Assembly: GCA_018365995.1 (NCBI GenBank)
Contig: JAGZIY010000012.1
Location: 1 to 64,000, forward strand
Source of the DNA: Butyricicoccus pullicaecorum
GTDB taxonomy: Bacteria; Bacillota; Clostridia; Oscillospirales; Butyricicoccaceae
Direction of reading: 5' to 3'
Length of the DNA: 64,000 bases
The position numbers and the translations under genes were made by a program. Under the pieces are notes generated by a model. It was not told the DNA's origin. It saw only the letters and a program-made list of their open reading frames with translations, and made no database searches. This document shows positions 1 to 8,535 of the stretch, piece by piece (position 1 is the stretch's first letter; each line of letters begins with the position of its first letter).

Positions 1-9
1 TATTTTGTT

Positions 10-140
10 TGTCAAGAACTTTTTTCAAAGTTTTTCGACTTTCTTTCGTAAGAAAATCATTTCTCTCGAAACTTTTCACTTGGTTTTGCTGTCCAACTGG
101 TCAGCTTATTTATAATAACACACTGTTTTTTCTTTGTCAA
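10..140 (-). promoter_or_regulatory. Tandem leftward promoter elements running off the window
   Basis: On the minus strand a TTGACA (135-140) is followed after 17 nt by TATTAT (112-117). A second TTGACA (10-15) points the same way, with its -10 element outside the window. Tandem consensus promoters are common before rRNA or tRNA operons, but the gene they serve is not visible. Bases 141-249 hold nothing else I can support. Confidence 0.5.
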
Positions 141-249
141 CATTTTTATTTCTTATTTCTAAAAATAATTTCAGCATTCCTACAGTATCTCCACTGAATA
201 TGATTAGCTGGAGTAGCAGAGTATGGACATTGTCTTTTCCCTTAATGAA

Positions 250-283
250 AAAAGAGCCTGTGAAATATTCACAGGCTCTTTTT
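250..283 (-). terminator. Rho-independent terminator of tRNA-Arg
   Basis: AGAGCCTGTGAA pairs with its complement around an ATATT-type loop. The stem is flanked by A and T runs, so it can stop transcription in both directions. It sits 10 nt past the tRNA-Arg CCA end. Confidence 0.85.
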
Positions 284-293
284 TAACCATTGC

Positions 294-370
294 TGGTACG
301 CCGAAAGGGATTCGAACCCCCGACCTTTTGGTTCGTAGCCAAACACTCTATCCAGCTGAGCTATCGGCGC
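294..370 (-). tRNA. tRNA-Arg (anticodon ACG)
   Basis: The minus strand folds as a complete 77-nt cloverleaf with GCGCCGA pairing the 3' acceptor strand. The anticodon loop is CTACGAA and the T loop contains TTCGAAT. The terminal CCA is encoded. The ACG anticodon is normally edited to ICG to read CGU/C/A. It is a single gene with its own promoter and terminator. Confidence 0.97.
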
Positions 371-389
371 ATGTCTTGGTTGCTTATAT

Positions 390-418
390 AGAATACCATG
401 CGTCCGATACTTTGTCAA
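390..418 (-). promoter_or_regulatory. Sigma-70-type promoter of tRNA-Arg
   Basis: TTGACA (413-418) and TATTCT (390-395) are separated by 17 nt on the minus strand. The tRNA starts about 20 nt downstream. Confidence 0.8.
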
Positions 419-494
419 CCATTTTCTTTTCTTTTTCTCAAAAAATATGAAAAAGCAACTTTTCGCCATGTAAAGTACATGCTACCCATTTTTA

Positions 495-3400
495 TTATAG
501 ATATATTGTATGATTTGCAGCAAAGAAATACAAAGCGCGCGCCACCACAGGCTTATCAAAAATTTTCTCTACGGCTTTCTGATAAGCGTCCAGTTGTGTT
601 CGATATTGCTCTGCACGTTCCTTTACATAATTTAAACCCACTCGATCGGTCTTGAAATCAATAATCAAAAAGCCTTCTTGCGTTTCAGAAAGACAGTCAA
701 TGACACCCTGCAATAAGACCTCCTCCTCTGTATCCGGTACCTCTATATAATAATCCGATACAGGCACTGTTACAGAGAACTTAAATTCTCGCCGGATCTC
801 TCCCTCACACATCTTCTTGTACAACTCCGAGGAGAAGAATTTTTGAATACGCACAGGTTCAACCGCTTCTGTCTGTTCCCGAGAGAGGATACAGCGCTCT
901 CGCAAACGCGCAATCTCTTGTACAATCCCCCCCCTCGCGCATACTTCAAAATCACAGAACTGCATGAATAAATGGTGTGCAGTTCCTCGTTCTGCTGGTG
1001 TCAATCCATGTAGCTGCTGCTCAAAATCCGGACGGCGCAACTCCGGCTTTGGACGTGATGCTTTGGTATTTTCCACGGTTTCCACCGACTTATAGTCCAT
1101 TTTCAATCCTGTCGCTGTCACCTTAGCCGGAATTTCTGCTAAAATACTTTTTTCATACAGCAATGGAGCGGGAACCTCCGGCAATTTATCAAATTGTGTT
1201 TCCGTTCTTTTCATTTGCTCTATCCCTGTCACATCATCTGGTACACAGCAATGAAACTGAATGGCATCCGGTGCTTTGCCATCTATCTCAATCTGCTCGT
1301 CGCTATATGCGCGTAGTTCTGCCGCCTGTTGATGATGTAAAAGCGGCGCAATCAGCCATGCCATAGAGGTATGCACCCCTCCCATTGCATACGCAGGCAG
1401 TTCCTTCAATGCCGCCAGTCTCCCAAGCCGTGCAAGCTGCGTTCCAAACTGTGCAGAAGCACAGCTGATAATCATTTTTTCCTTTGCACGCGTCAATGCA
1501 ACATAAAGAACTCGCAGTTCCTCGCTGACTGCTTGCTGACGCATACACGCTGCTACCGCCTGTCGTTCTAATGTATCATACCGCACACCGCGCGAAAGAT
1601 CCCGACATTTAGCACCAAATCCAAGAGATGGGTGTACCAGAACCGGCGCGGTCAAGTCCCGCTCGTTAAACCGTCTCGCCGTGTCTGCCAAAATCACAAC
1701 TGGAAACTCCAACCCTTTTGATTTATGAATAGACATAATACGAACCGCACCATCGTTTCCCTCGGCACGAACTGCTTCAAAATCCTCACCACGTTCTTCC
1801 ATGGCACGCAAAAGACGGACAAACCGAAACAGCCCACGCGTGCCAGCCTGCTCAAAGCTGCGGGCGCGTTCAAAAAAGGAAAGCAAATTGCGTTGACGCT
1901 GCGCACCTCCCGGCATCGCACCGAACAGTCCAAGTGCCCCTGTCTGGTCATAAATGAACCAAATCAACCGATATACAGGCAGATCACAGGATATTCTTCT
2001 CAGTTCGTCCAACGCATCTAAAAAAGCCTGTACCTTTGGTTTCTCGCTTTGCCGTGCCGCATCATAAAAACTGATGGTTCGGTCAATAAGCCGAATCTGT
2101 GCCAGTTCCTCCTCTGAAAAGTCATAGAGCGGCGAACGCATAACACCAATGAGCGGAACATCCTGACGCGGATTGTCAATAATAGAGAGCAAAGACACGA
2201 TCGTTCCAACCTCTGCCGTTTGCAGCAGCCCCGTGCTTTCCTCCGTATGTGCATACAAGCCATATTCAGCCAATGCTTCTCGGTAAATCGCTGCACGCGA
2301 TTTTGGAGAGCGCATCAAAATAACCACATCCGATGCGCATAATGGGCGCGTCCCCTCACTTCCGCGATCTGTTACCGGAAATCCGCTATCAATCAGTTCC
2401 CGAATCCGTTTTGCAACCATTCTCGCTTCTAAGAGCGCTTTTTCCTCTCCATGATTTTCCGAAGTGTCCAGAAGCCATAGCTCTGTATCACACAAGCCAT
2501 TCTCTTCTGGATAAGAGGCACCCAAATGCAAAGCCTCTCGCTCGGTATATTCCAAATCACCTACTGATTCAGACATAACCGCGCGAAAAATATAATTTAC
2601 GGTATCGAGCACCTGTACACGAGAACGGAAGTTCTGCGACAACACAACACGCTGCCCCACCCCTTCTACCGGTTCCTCCGCAAAGGATTTATATTTATCC
2701 AAAAAAATATAAGGGTCTGCCAACCGAAAACCATAAATGGACTGCTTAACATCGCCAACCATAAATAGATTGTCCTGTGCGATGGCACGAAAAATCGCGT
2801 CCTGTACTCCGTTGGTATCCTGATACTCATCTACAAGAATTTCTGCAAACCTCTCTGACAATGTCTGTGCGAGCAAAGAGGGTTTCCCATCTGTATAGAG
2901 CAGTTGTACTGCAAAATGCTCCAAATCGTTAAAATCCGCCAACCCACGCTGTCGTTTTTGCTCTGAAAACGTATGTGCAAATTGCTGCACCACACATGCC
3001 AACGCATCAAGGGCTGGACGGTTCAGCGCACGATCAAACGCTGCCTGCTCGGTCGTAACGCACAGCAGCTTGGAACGGATTTCTCCCGCCGCATCTTTCC
3101 ATTCTTCACGCAGCCCCTTAACCTGTTCCTGAAACGCCTTATCTTCGTAGCCGCGTATGCTTCCCAAACGGTCAAAATGCAAATTTTGAGCAAGCTCTAC
3201 TGCCCTGTCCCAGTCTGCTGCATCAATTGCAACAAGCAATTGTTCGGCCTGTCTGACATCTGATTGAAACGCTGGTGCATAGGCACCCTCCAGCAGTTCT
3301 TCCTCCTGCAAAAGTTCCAACCCACGATGCAGAAATGCCAATCCATACCGCACGGCTTGCCGCGCTTGCGCCAACAGCAACTTACCATGCGCTGTTTCTG

Positions 3401-4013
3401 CCGGACTGCCACTATCCATAAGCCCCTTTCTTACTTGTTCCAAAAAACCGTCTGGGTCTGCATGGGCACGTGTCTTTTCAAATGTATCCAGCACCGCCGC
3501 AACCAGCGGTTTATCGTCCTGTTTGCTCGCAAGCAAATCAACAAGCGCCAAAAAATCACTATCCTCCGCTGCATACAGAGATTCCAGTACATCCTCCAGC
3601 ACCTCATCACGCAGTATTCCTCGTTCGCTCTCATCCATCAGACGAAAATCAGGCGGCAGACCCAGACTTGCCGCCTGTTCCCTCACAAGTGTCAGACAAA
3701 AGGCATGTACGGTCGTGATATGTGCTTTGTGTACAAGAAATAGCTGACGGCGCAAACGCACGTTGTCCGGCTCAAGTTCCAGCCTGGCTGTGATAGCATC
3801 TGCAAGCTTACCTCGCATTTCTGCGGCTGCTGCATTGGTATAGGTTACAAGCAAAAATTCGTCAATATCTACTGGATTTACCGGATCAGTCAAACGACGA
3901 ATCACACGTTCTACCAATACAGCTGTTTTTCCTGAGCCAGCCGCCGCTGATACCAGCAAATCCGCTCCCTGTGCGGTAATCGCTGTCAGCTGATCACTTG
4001 TCCACTGCGTCAT
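495..4013 (-). CDS. addA: ATP-dependent helicase/nuclease subunit A (AddA)
   Basis: This is the UvrD-like helicase and nuclease subunit of AddAB, which resects double-strand breaks and loads RecA at Chi in Gram-positive bacteria. The 1172-residue length is normal for the family. The Q motif WTSDQ lies at residues 4-8 and Walker A AAAGSGKT at 23-30. Walker B is VDEYQDT near residue 395, and helicase motif VI YVALTRAKEK lies near 840. The C-terminal RecB-type nuclease motif IIDFKTDR near 1110 is intact, so the protein should be active in both functions. Its start overlaps the addB stop by 20 nt, so the pair is translationally coupled with addB first. No frameshift or missing motif is seen. Confidence 0.97.
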   Translation of the reverse strand: MTQWTSDQLTAITAQGADLLVSAAAGSGKTAVLVERVIRRLTDPVNPVDIDEFLLVTYTNAAAAEMRGKLADAITARLELEPDNVRLRRQLFLVHKAHITTVHAFCLTLVREQAASLGLPPDFRLMDESERGILRDEVLEDVLESLYAAEDSDFLALVDLLASKQDDKPLVAAVLDTFEKTRAHADPDGFLEQVRKGLMDSGSPAETAHGKLLLAQARQAVRYGLAFLHRGLELLQEEELLEGAYAPAFQSDVRQAEQLLVAIDAADWDRAVELAQNLHFDRLGSIRGYEDKAFQEQVKGLREEWKDAAGEIRSKLLCVTTEQAAFDRALNRPALDALACVVQQFAHTFSEQKRQRGLADFNDLEHFAVQLLYTDGKPSLLAQTLSERFAEILVDEYQDTNGVQDAIFRAIAQDNLFMVGDVKQSIYGFRLADPYIFLDKYKSFAEEPVEGVGQRVVLSQNFRSRVQVLDTVNYIFRAVMSESVGDLEYTEREALHLGASYPEENGLCDTELWLLDTSENHGEEKALLEARMVAKRIRELIDSGFPVTDRGSEGTRPLCASDVVILMRSPKSRAAIYREALAEYGLYAHTEESTGLLQTAEVGTIVSLLSIIDNPRQDVPLIGVMRSPLYDFSEEELAQIRLIDRTISFYDAARQSEKPKVQAFLDALDELRRISCDLPVYRLIWFIYDQTGALGLFGAMPGGAQRQRNLLSFFERARSFEQAGTRGLFRFVRLLRAMEERGEDFEAVRAEGNDGAVRIMSIHKSKGLEFPVVILADTARRFNERDLTAPVLVHPSLGFGAKCRDLSRGVRYDTLERQAVAACMRQQAVSEELRVLYVALTRAKEKMIISCASAQFGTQLARLGRLAALKELPAYAMGGVHTSMAWLIAPLLHHQQAAELRAYSDEQIEIDGKAPDAIQFHCCVPDDVTGIEQMKRTETQFDKLPEVPAPLLYEKSILAEIPAKVTATGLKMDYKSVETVENTKASRPKPELRRPDFEQQLHGLTPAERGTAHHLFMQFCDFEVCARGGIVQEIARLRERCILSREQTEAVEPVRIQKFFSSELYKKMCEGEIRREFKFSVTVPVSDYYIEVPDTEEEVLLQGVIDCLSETQEGFLIIDFKTDRVGLNYVKERAEQYRTQLDAYQKAVEKIFDKPVVARALYFFAANHTIYL

Positions 4014-7000
4014 CGTTCTTTTCCTCCAGCTTTTCCCAAACTTCGCTATCTTTCCACTTCTTCAACATACGATATCGATCCCCTGTACTCTCATCGAATC
4101 GGCATGCCGCTCGAAAATGGCACCAATCACATTGCACAGCATTTCCCTGTACACACGGATCTGCCTCTATACTGCCCGCAAGCAGTTCCTGCCCCATCTC
4201 AATCAGCTTCTTTTGCGTATAGCGCGCCAATCTTCCAAAGCGTTCCAGACTCGCAACCGATGAAATTGCTGCAATTTCAGGCGCCGGTTCTGGGTCTTTC
4301 TTACTTGGCTTTGCCACCTTGATACGTACAGGAATAAACTTTCCGTCTCCATACAGTCCTTTTTCCATAGACTGCAAGATATCAATATCATCAGACAGGA
4401 GTCCACTTCTGCGGAGCGCCCGCTCGCGTAAAAGATGCAGGGTTTCATCGTCCTCGCGCCGTGCAGCGTCTGGTATGGTATCTCGCACAGGTACATAAAG
4501 CACGCCTGCCGGACGAATTTCATCGATCTCCTTTGTTAAACGGGCACGGTAACGCTCCAGCCCCTCTTTTTGCAGGGCGTATAGATAAATAATAAGCTGC
4601 ATATTGAGCCCATTCCACACATCAGACAGAGAAAAGGATTTTTTACCGCTCTTGTAATCCATCACTCGAATATACAGCCTTCCATTTTGAATATAGCCAT
4701 CTACCCGATCCACCTTGCCAGACAAAGAAATACTCACATTATCCTTTTCGCAAACCACCGGCGGCAAGTCGCCACCATATGAAAAATCAAGTTCAAAGTC
4801 GATTGGCTGAAACTCAGATTCCTTCAGTTCCTCAATGATATTGTCTAAAATCGTCTCTACACTTTTCACCAACCGGCGAAACAACACGCGGAAACGTGCT
4901 GTTTTATCCTCCAAGCCACCCAAGGATTCTTCAATATAGGTCTGCACGGCAGCACGCAGCAGTCCTTTCACCATGCGCGGCGATGCACCTGCTGCACCGC
5001 CCGGTTGTTGTGCAAGCTGTCCCAATACTGTTTCCAGTACAAAATGAATAAAAGTGCCTGTTTGCGGTGCGGCAAAGTCTGCACGCTCCTGCACCTTTGC
5101 TTTCAGCCCATATTGCATAAAAAATGCAAAACGGCAGGAATAAAAACGATCTACACGTGAAGCTGTCAGATTGAGTCTGTTTCCATATAACTCTTTTACC
5201 GTCTGCTCATTCTGCAACGGACCGCGTGCAGGTCTCCATCGTTTCGCCCTCTCTACAATCTTTTCATTCCTGCATTGTTTCAGTGCCGCGCAAGCTGCCG
5301 GTGTACGGCTATCTCCCAGTGCCGCACAGGCAAGTTCTGCCATTGGTCTTGGTGCCTCCAGCGCGTCGAGTCCCACATCTGCCTGCTGTACCGCAAGCCC
5401 CTCCAGTCTTGCACAAAATGTACCAATTAAATAGGAAGGACGGCACGAACTGCCATCTGCTCCCGCGGTATGAAAAGAGATCACCAGCTTTTCCTGCGGG
5501 CAGGCAATCGCCTTATAGATAGTTTCCTGCTCCATAAGCATACGCTCCGCACCAAAAGCAGATAAAGTTACACCGATACCGTCCAGCGCCAATCGGTCGG
5601 TTTCGGTCAAAACCGACGATGTACCGGGAGCCTGCGGCAAAACGCCATCATTACAGCCCAGCACGATGAGATATTTGACTTTTCCATGACATACACGTTC
5701 CATTGCACCACAGGTCACACGATCCAGCGATACTGGAATTGCACTCACATCATATTCAGACAGGATCAAACGAAATAACGCAGAAAAGCGTGACGCTGTC
5801 ATAGGTGCGTCTCCGCATACCCACACCATTTGTTCCATTGCACCAACCAGTATTTCCCAAAGCTGACGGTATTCATCTGCAAGCTGCAAGCGTCCTGCCT
5901 GTTCATGCGTCTCTGCACATTCGGTCATACGCGCAGCAACGCCCTCCGCTTCCAGAAAGTCATATAGTGCATAGATACAATCTCTTGCCGTTTCCGCCTT
6001 TTTCATATGCTTCTGCAATTCCAAAAACGGTGCAATTGCACGTATACGCAGGGTATTGAGCGATTCCAGCTGTATGGCAGCCCGCTCATCTATCGCCAAC
6101 CCATATCCGTCTGGATGATTCTTCCATTCCTTATTCCACAAATTGCCGCGCACGCGCCATGTCAGTACATAATTTTCCAAACGGTCGATTTCATCTGGCT
6201 CTACAGCACACAATCCGGTTTTCAGGCAGCTGAATACATCTTCATAACGCATTCCATTTACCACAGCTTCGAGCGCACCCGTAACAAGCGCAAGAGGCGG
6301 CTTTTGCAGCAAATCAGTCTTTTCACTCAAAAAAATTGGGATATCGTATTGTGCCATTGCCATTTCCAAAGCGGCTGCATAGCTCTCTCCATCGCGTGAT
6401 GCGACTGCGAAATCACGCCAACGCGCTCCTGTTTCGCGCACAACACGACGAATCCATGCAGCGGCATGCGTACACTCAGCAAACGGAGTTTCTGCACAGA
6501 TAAGCTCTACACTTTCACCATCTGATGGTTCGCTCTGGGCAGAGGCATGGAGTCCTACCCGTTCAAGCACCGCCAAATCATGCGGCCGGTCTGCTGCCTG
6601 CCCCAAATCGATCACTTCCACTTTCTCCCCATGACGCGCTGCCATACGCGAAAGCAAGGAAACGGTCTTGCAGCCGGAAATAAAGATATCTGATTCTTTT
6701 CTATCTGCCGTGACAGCAACTGTCAGCGGCAATTTTTTTGCAAGCATCTGGTCGATCACTTTCAGTTCCTGCGGCGTAAAAGATGCGAAGGAATCAATAT
6801 ATAGCTGTGCATCATTGAGCACCGTACTCTCCGGCAAGGCATCTGCCAATCGGTCGAGCAGGCCACGCGGGTCTGGTACGGTTTCATCACACAAGCGCTC
6901 ATACGCTGTATATAACACACCCAAGTCCGTGAGTTTCCGCGCCAACAAATCATCTCCATCTGCGCGAATCTCCTGCGCTGCATGAAAGATTGCCTCCGGC

Positions 7001-7395
7001 GACTGCGCACAGGTTTTCAGTTCATCAACCACCTTCAGCATTTCACGCAAAAGCTCCGGTCTGTCAGATAAAGCAGGATATAGCTGCATTCCTGTCTGTA
7101 CACGCCGCGCTGCCTCATGCAGTGTTAAAAGCCGCCCAGCTGCGTCCAATGAGGCTTGTGCCAACCCACCTGTTTCTGCAAAAATACGTCCCGCCAAACG
7201 GGTAAAAGAAAGAACCTCTGCGGTACGCGCTCCCTTGTTTTCGGTTTCCTCTGCCAGACGTCTTTCATAGGCATGGGAAAATAACTCTGGTACAATGAGA
7301 TACTGTTTCCCACGTCTCTCAGAAGCTGCCTGTGCAATCTCTTTCATAAGAAAAGCTGTCTTGCCGCTGCGTGAGCGACCTATGATGATTCGCAT
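3994..7395 (-). CDS. addB: ATP-dependent helicase/nuclease subunit B (AddB)
   Basis: AddB is the partner of AddA and carries a degenerate helicase domain plus a second RecB-like nuclease stabilised by a 4Fe-4S cluster. The start at MRIIIGRSRSGKT is preferred because GGAGAG lies 5 nt upstream; this gives 1133 residues. Walker A GRSRSGKT is at residues 6-13 and the nuclease motif MDYKSGKK is near 915. The cluster cysteines are one in FYSCRF (about residue 760) and three in the C-terminal CDWCHFRAAC. AddB is the first gene of the operon and overlaps addA by 20 nt. An upstream in-frame start at 7419 would lack a ribosome site. Confidence 0.96.
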   Translation of the reverse strand: MRIIIGRSRSGKTAFLMKEIAQAASERRGKQYLIVPELFSHAYERRLAEETENKGARTAEVLSFTRLAGRIFAETGGLAQASLDAAGRLLTLHEAARRVQTGMQLYPALSDRPELLREMLKVVDELKTCAQSPEAIFHAAQEIRADGDDLLARKLTDLGVLYTAYERLCDETVPDPRGLLDRLADALPESTVLNDAQLYIDSFASFTPQELKVIDQMLAKKLPLTVAVTADRKESDIFISGCKTVSLLSRMAARHGEKVEVIDLGQAADRPHDLAVLERVGLHASAQSEPSDGESVELICAETPFAECTHAAAWIRRVVRETGARWRDFAVASRDGESYAAALEMAMAQYDIPIFLSEKTDLLQKPPLALVTGALEAVVNGMRYEDVFSCLKTGLCAVEPDEIDRLENYVLTWRVRGNLWNKEWKNHPDGYGLAIDERAAIQLESLNTLRIRAIAPFLELQKHMKKAETARDCIYALYDFLEAEGVAARMTECAETHEQAGRLQLADEYRQLWEILVGAMEQMVWVCGDAPMTASRFSALFRLILSEYDVSAIPVSLDRVTCGAMERVCHGKVKYLIVLGCNDGVLPQAPGTSSVLTETDRLALDGIGVTLSAFGAERMLMEQETIYKAIACPQEKLVISFHTAGADGSSCRPSYLIGTFCARLEGLAVQQADVGLDALEAPRPMAELACAALGDSRTPAACAALKQCRNEKIVERAKRWRPARGPLQNEQTVKELYGNRLNLTASRVDRFYSCRFAFFMQYGLKAKVQERADFAAPQTGTFIHFVLETVLGQLAQQPGGAAGASPRMVKGLLRAAVQTYIEESLGGLEDKTARFRVLFRRLVKSVETILDNIIEELKESEFQPIDFELDFSYGGDLPPVVCEKDNVSISLSGKVDRVDGYIQNGRLYIRVMDYKSGKKSFSLSDVWNGLNMQLIIYLYALQKEGLERYRARLTKEIDEIRPAGVLYVPVRDTIPDAARREDDETLHLLRERALRRSGLLSDDIDILQSMEKGLYGDGKFIPVRIKVAKPSKKDPEPAPEIAAISSVASLERFGRLARYTQKKLIEMGQELLAGSIEADPCVQGNAVQCDWCHFRAACRFDESTGDRYRMLKKWKDSEVWEKLEEKNDDAVDK

Positions 7396-7555
7396 AATCA
7401 CTCTCCATGTTCTACACATGACTTTTATTGAACTCAGACTTATATTCTCATTTTAACATAGCACATCACGACACGCAATCGGGCGAAATCGTGTAAAAAT
7501 ATGCTTGTCTGTAAATGGTAAGAAAAAAGGTTTTTGAAAAAATTCAAAAAACTTG

Positions 7556-7584
7556 TTGACAAAGCACCTTTTTTCTTATATACT
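7556..7584 (+). promoter_or_regulatory. Consensus promoter of the Asp-Phe-Gly tRNA group
   Basis: TTGACA (7556-7561) and TATACT (7579-7584) are spaced by 17 nt, a near-perfect sigma-70 promoter. Transcription should begin about 6 nt before tRNA-Asp. Confidence 0.9.
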
Positions 7585-7596
7585 AAACAAGCACTT

Positions 7597-7673
7597 GGCC
7601 CGGTAGCTCAGTTGGTTAGAGCGCTAGCCTGTCACGCTAGAGGTCGTGGGTTCGAGCCCCATCCGGGTCGCCA
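7597..7673 (+). tRNA. tRNA-Asp (anticodon GTC)
   Basis: A 77-nt cloverleaf has the anticodon stem CTAGC/GCTAG around CTGTCAC and an encoded CCA. Its 3' part from the T loop (7654-7676) is repeated 112 bp downstream; see the repeat entry that follows. Confidence 0.97.
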
Positions 7674-7788
7674 AGTTTATTTCCGCACTTTGGAATGGGC
7701 GAGAAAAGGTCGTCGGTGATTTCACCGCAAAAATATGCCAGTGGCATGTTTTTGAGACCGTGGGAGAGCCCCATCCGGGTCACCAAGT
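7674..7788 (+). repeat. tRNA-tail palindromic element, copy A (behind tRNA-Asp)
   Basis: The interval between tRNA-Asp and tRNA-Phe ends with a second copy of the tRNA-Asp tail: 7766-7788 matches 7654-7676 at 22 of 23 bases, including CCAAGT. In its centre is a palindrome (7729-7753) built on ATGCCA-G-TGGCAT with A and T runs at the ends. Next to it is a hairpin CGGTGA-TT-TCACCG (7714-7727). Near the tRNA, GGAATGGGC (7692-7700) is complementary, with small bulges, to GCCCCATCC in the tail copy, and GGTC (7708-7711) pairs with GACC (7756-7759). The whole interval can thus fold as one long hairpin. It shares architecture and a 19-nt core with copy C behind tRNA-Gln. Its origin is not known to me. 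Confidence 0.75.
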
Positions 7789-7790
7789 AT

Positions 7791-7866
7791 GCCTCTGTAG
7801 CTCAGTCGGTAGAGCAGGGGACTGAAAATCCCCGTGTCGGTGGTTCGATTCCGCCCGGAGGCACCA
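7791..7866 (+). tRNA. tRNA-Phe (anticodon GAA)
   Basis: A 76-nt cloverleaf has anticodon stem GGGGA/TCCCC around CTGAAAA and an encoded CCA. It lies 2 nt after the duplicated tRNA-Asp tail and has no promoter of its own, so it should be read from the tRNA-Asp promoter. GGAATCGAA at 7887-7895 is the exact complement of its T arm (7844-7852). Confidence 0.97.
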
Positions 7867-7964
7867 GTTTCTTTATATTTCTGCAAGGAATCGAAATTCA
7901 GATCACAGTAATCAGAGATATATTGACTCTGCTTTTGAGAAAGCAATCCAAACATATTTCATAT

Positions 7965-8040
7965 GCGGATGTAGCTCATCTGGTAGAGCGCCACCTTGCC
8001 AAGGTGGAGGTAGCGAGTTCGAGCCTCGTCATCCGCTCCA
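7965..8040 (+). tRNA. tRNA-Gly (anticodon GCC), copy 1
   Basis: A 76-nt cloverleaf has anticodon stem CCACC/GGTGG around TTGCCAA and an encoded CCA. It is identical over its full length to the tRNA at 34815-34890, including ATAT just upstream, while the wider flanks differ. Confidence 0.97.
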
Positions 8041-8046
8041 AAAGTA

Positions 8047-8076
8047 AAACACACCCATCTGGGTGTGTTTTTTTTG
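8047..8076 (+). terminator. Terminator of the Asp-Phe-Gly tRNA group
   Basis: ACACACCCA pairs with TGGGTGTGT around a 2-nt loop and is followed by eight T residues. Confidence 0.9.
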
Positions 8077-8103
8077 TTGATTCGCCAAATACGAAAATAA
8101 AAA

Positions 8104-8135
8104 TTGCGCATTTCCTTTCGATAGGAAACGCGCAA
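8104..8135 (-). terminator. Second leftward terminator behind the peptide gene
   Basis: On the minus strand TTGCGC-TTTCCT pairs with AGGAAA-GCGCAA, with one mismatch, and is followed by TTTTTATTTT. It backs up the terminator at 8147-8182 and faces the tRNA-Gly terminator. Confidence 0.75.
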
Positions 8136-8146
8136 ACTCTTTATAA

Positions 8147-8182
8147 GAAAAAACCACGCCTGACATCATTTCGCCAGCGTGG
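8147..8182 (-). terminator. Terminator of the 30-residue peptide gene
   Basis: On the minus strand CCACGC and GCGTGG close a 17-nt loop and are followed by TTTTTTC. It lies about 40 nt past the stop codon of the small gene. Confidence 0.75.
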
Positions 8183-8220
8183 AAAAGCCATTCTATCAAC
8201 CTCAAATCATTGAGCCCTAA

Positions 8221-8313
8221 TTACTTGGTGCTATTCTCAGTTTCTTCACCATAGATCAGGTCGTCGATATCAGGCGTATCCGGGTACTGCGGACGAATCC
8301 AAGTCATCAACAT
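8221..8313 (-). CDS. Small 30-residue peptide gene, function unknown
   Basis: I do not recognise this peptide. It opens MLMTWIRPQYPDTPDIDD and continues LIYGEETENSTK, so it is acidic, proline-rich at the front, and has no cysteine, signal peptide or membrane segment. It is likely real because every expression signal is present: a promoter TTGATT-17-TATACT (8385-8413), the ribosome site AGGAGG 6 nt before the ATG, and two terminators after the stop. A second ATG at codon 3 could also serve. The 5' leader holds a small hairpin, ATGCAAG to CTTGCAT followed by TTTTTA, that might act as an attenuator. It lies between 6S RNA and the tRNA group. It could be a leader peptide, a RiPP-type precursor or a small regulator; no maturase gene is close, so I assign no function. 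Confidence 0.65.
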   Translation of the reverse strand: MLMTWIRPQYPDTPDIDDLIYGEETENSTK

Positions 8314-8384
8314 TTTCCACTCCTCCTTTCTTTCACGATTTATAACGGGACTAAAAATGCAAGCTTACTCTTGCTTTCTTGCAT

Positions 8385-8413
8385 AGTATACCAGAAATTC
8401 ACCAAAAAATCAA
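8385..8413 (-). promoter_or_regulatory. Promoter of the small peptide gene
   Basis: On the minus strand TTGATT (8408-8413) and TATACT (8385-8390) are 17 nt apart. The start codon lies about 70 nt downstream. Confidence 0.75.
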
Positions 8414-8479
8414 ATGAATTTTGTGTAAACTCCATGCAAACAATTTGTAACTCTCCTCGTGTCCCTGCCGCTTGAGAAT

Positions 8480-8510
8480 AAAAAAGGACGATATGATTTA
8501 CATACCGACC
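8480..8510 (-). terminator. Terminator behind the 6S RNA candidate
   Basis: On the minus strand GGTCGGTATG pairs with CATATCGTCC, with one mismatch, around TAAAT, followed by TTTTTTA. It is placed to end 6S RNA transcription before the peptide gene promoter. Confidence 0.75.
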
Positions 8511-8535
8511 CATCTCCCCAAACTCGAGGATAAAA

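Noticed and set aside
223..469. Open frames over the tRNA-Arg region on both strands
   Set aside because: They read through a tRNA and its terminator and match no protein pattern.
7674..7790. Phage or integrative element attL/attR around tRNA-Asp
   Set aside because: The tail copies bound only about 90 bp with no integrase; a full element is absent, so the small-element explanation is preferred.
8221..8313. Reading the 30-residue peptide as a PQQ or mycofactocin type precursor
   Set aside because: The E-x3-Y or terminal VY motifs are not present in the right place and no radical-SAM partner is adjacent.
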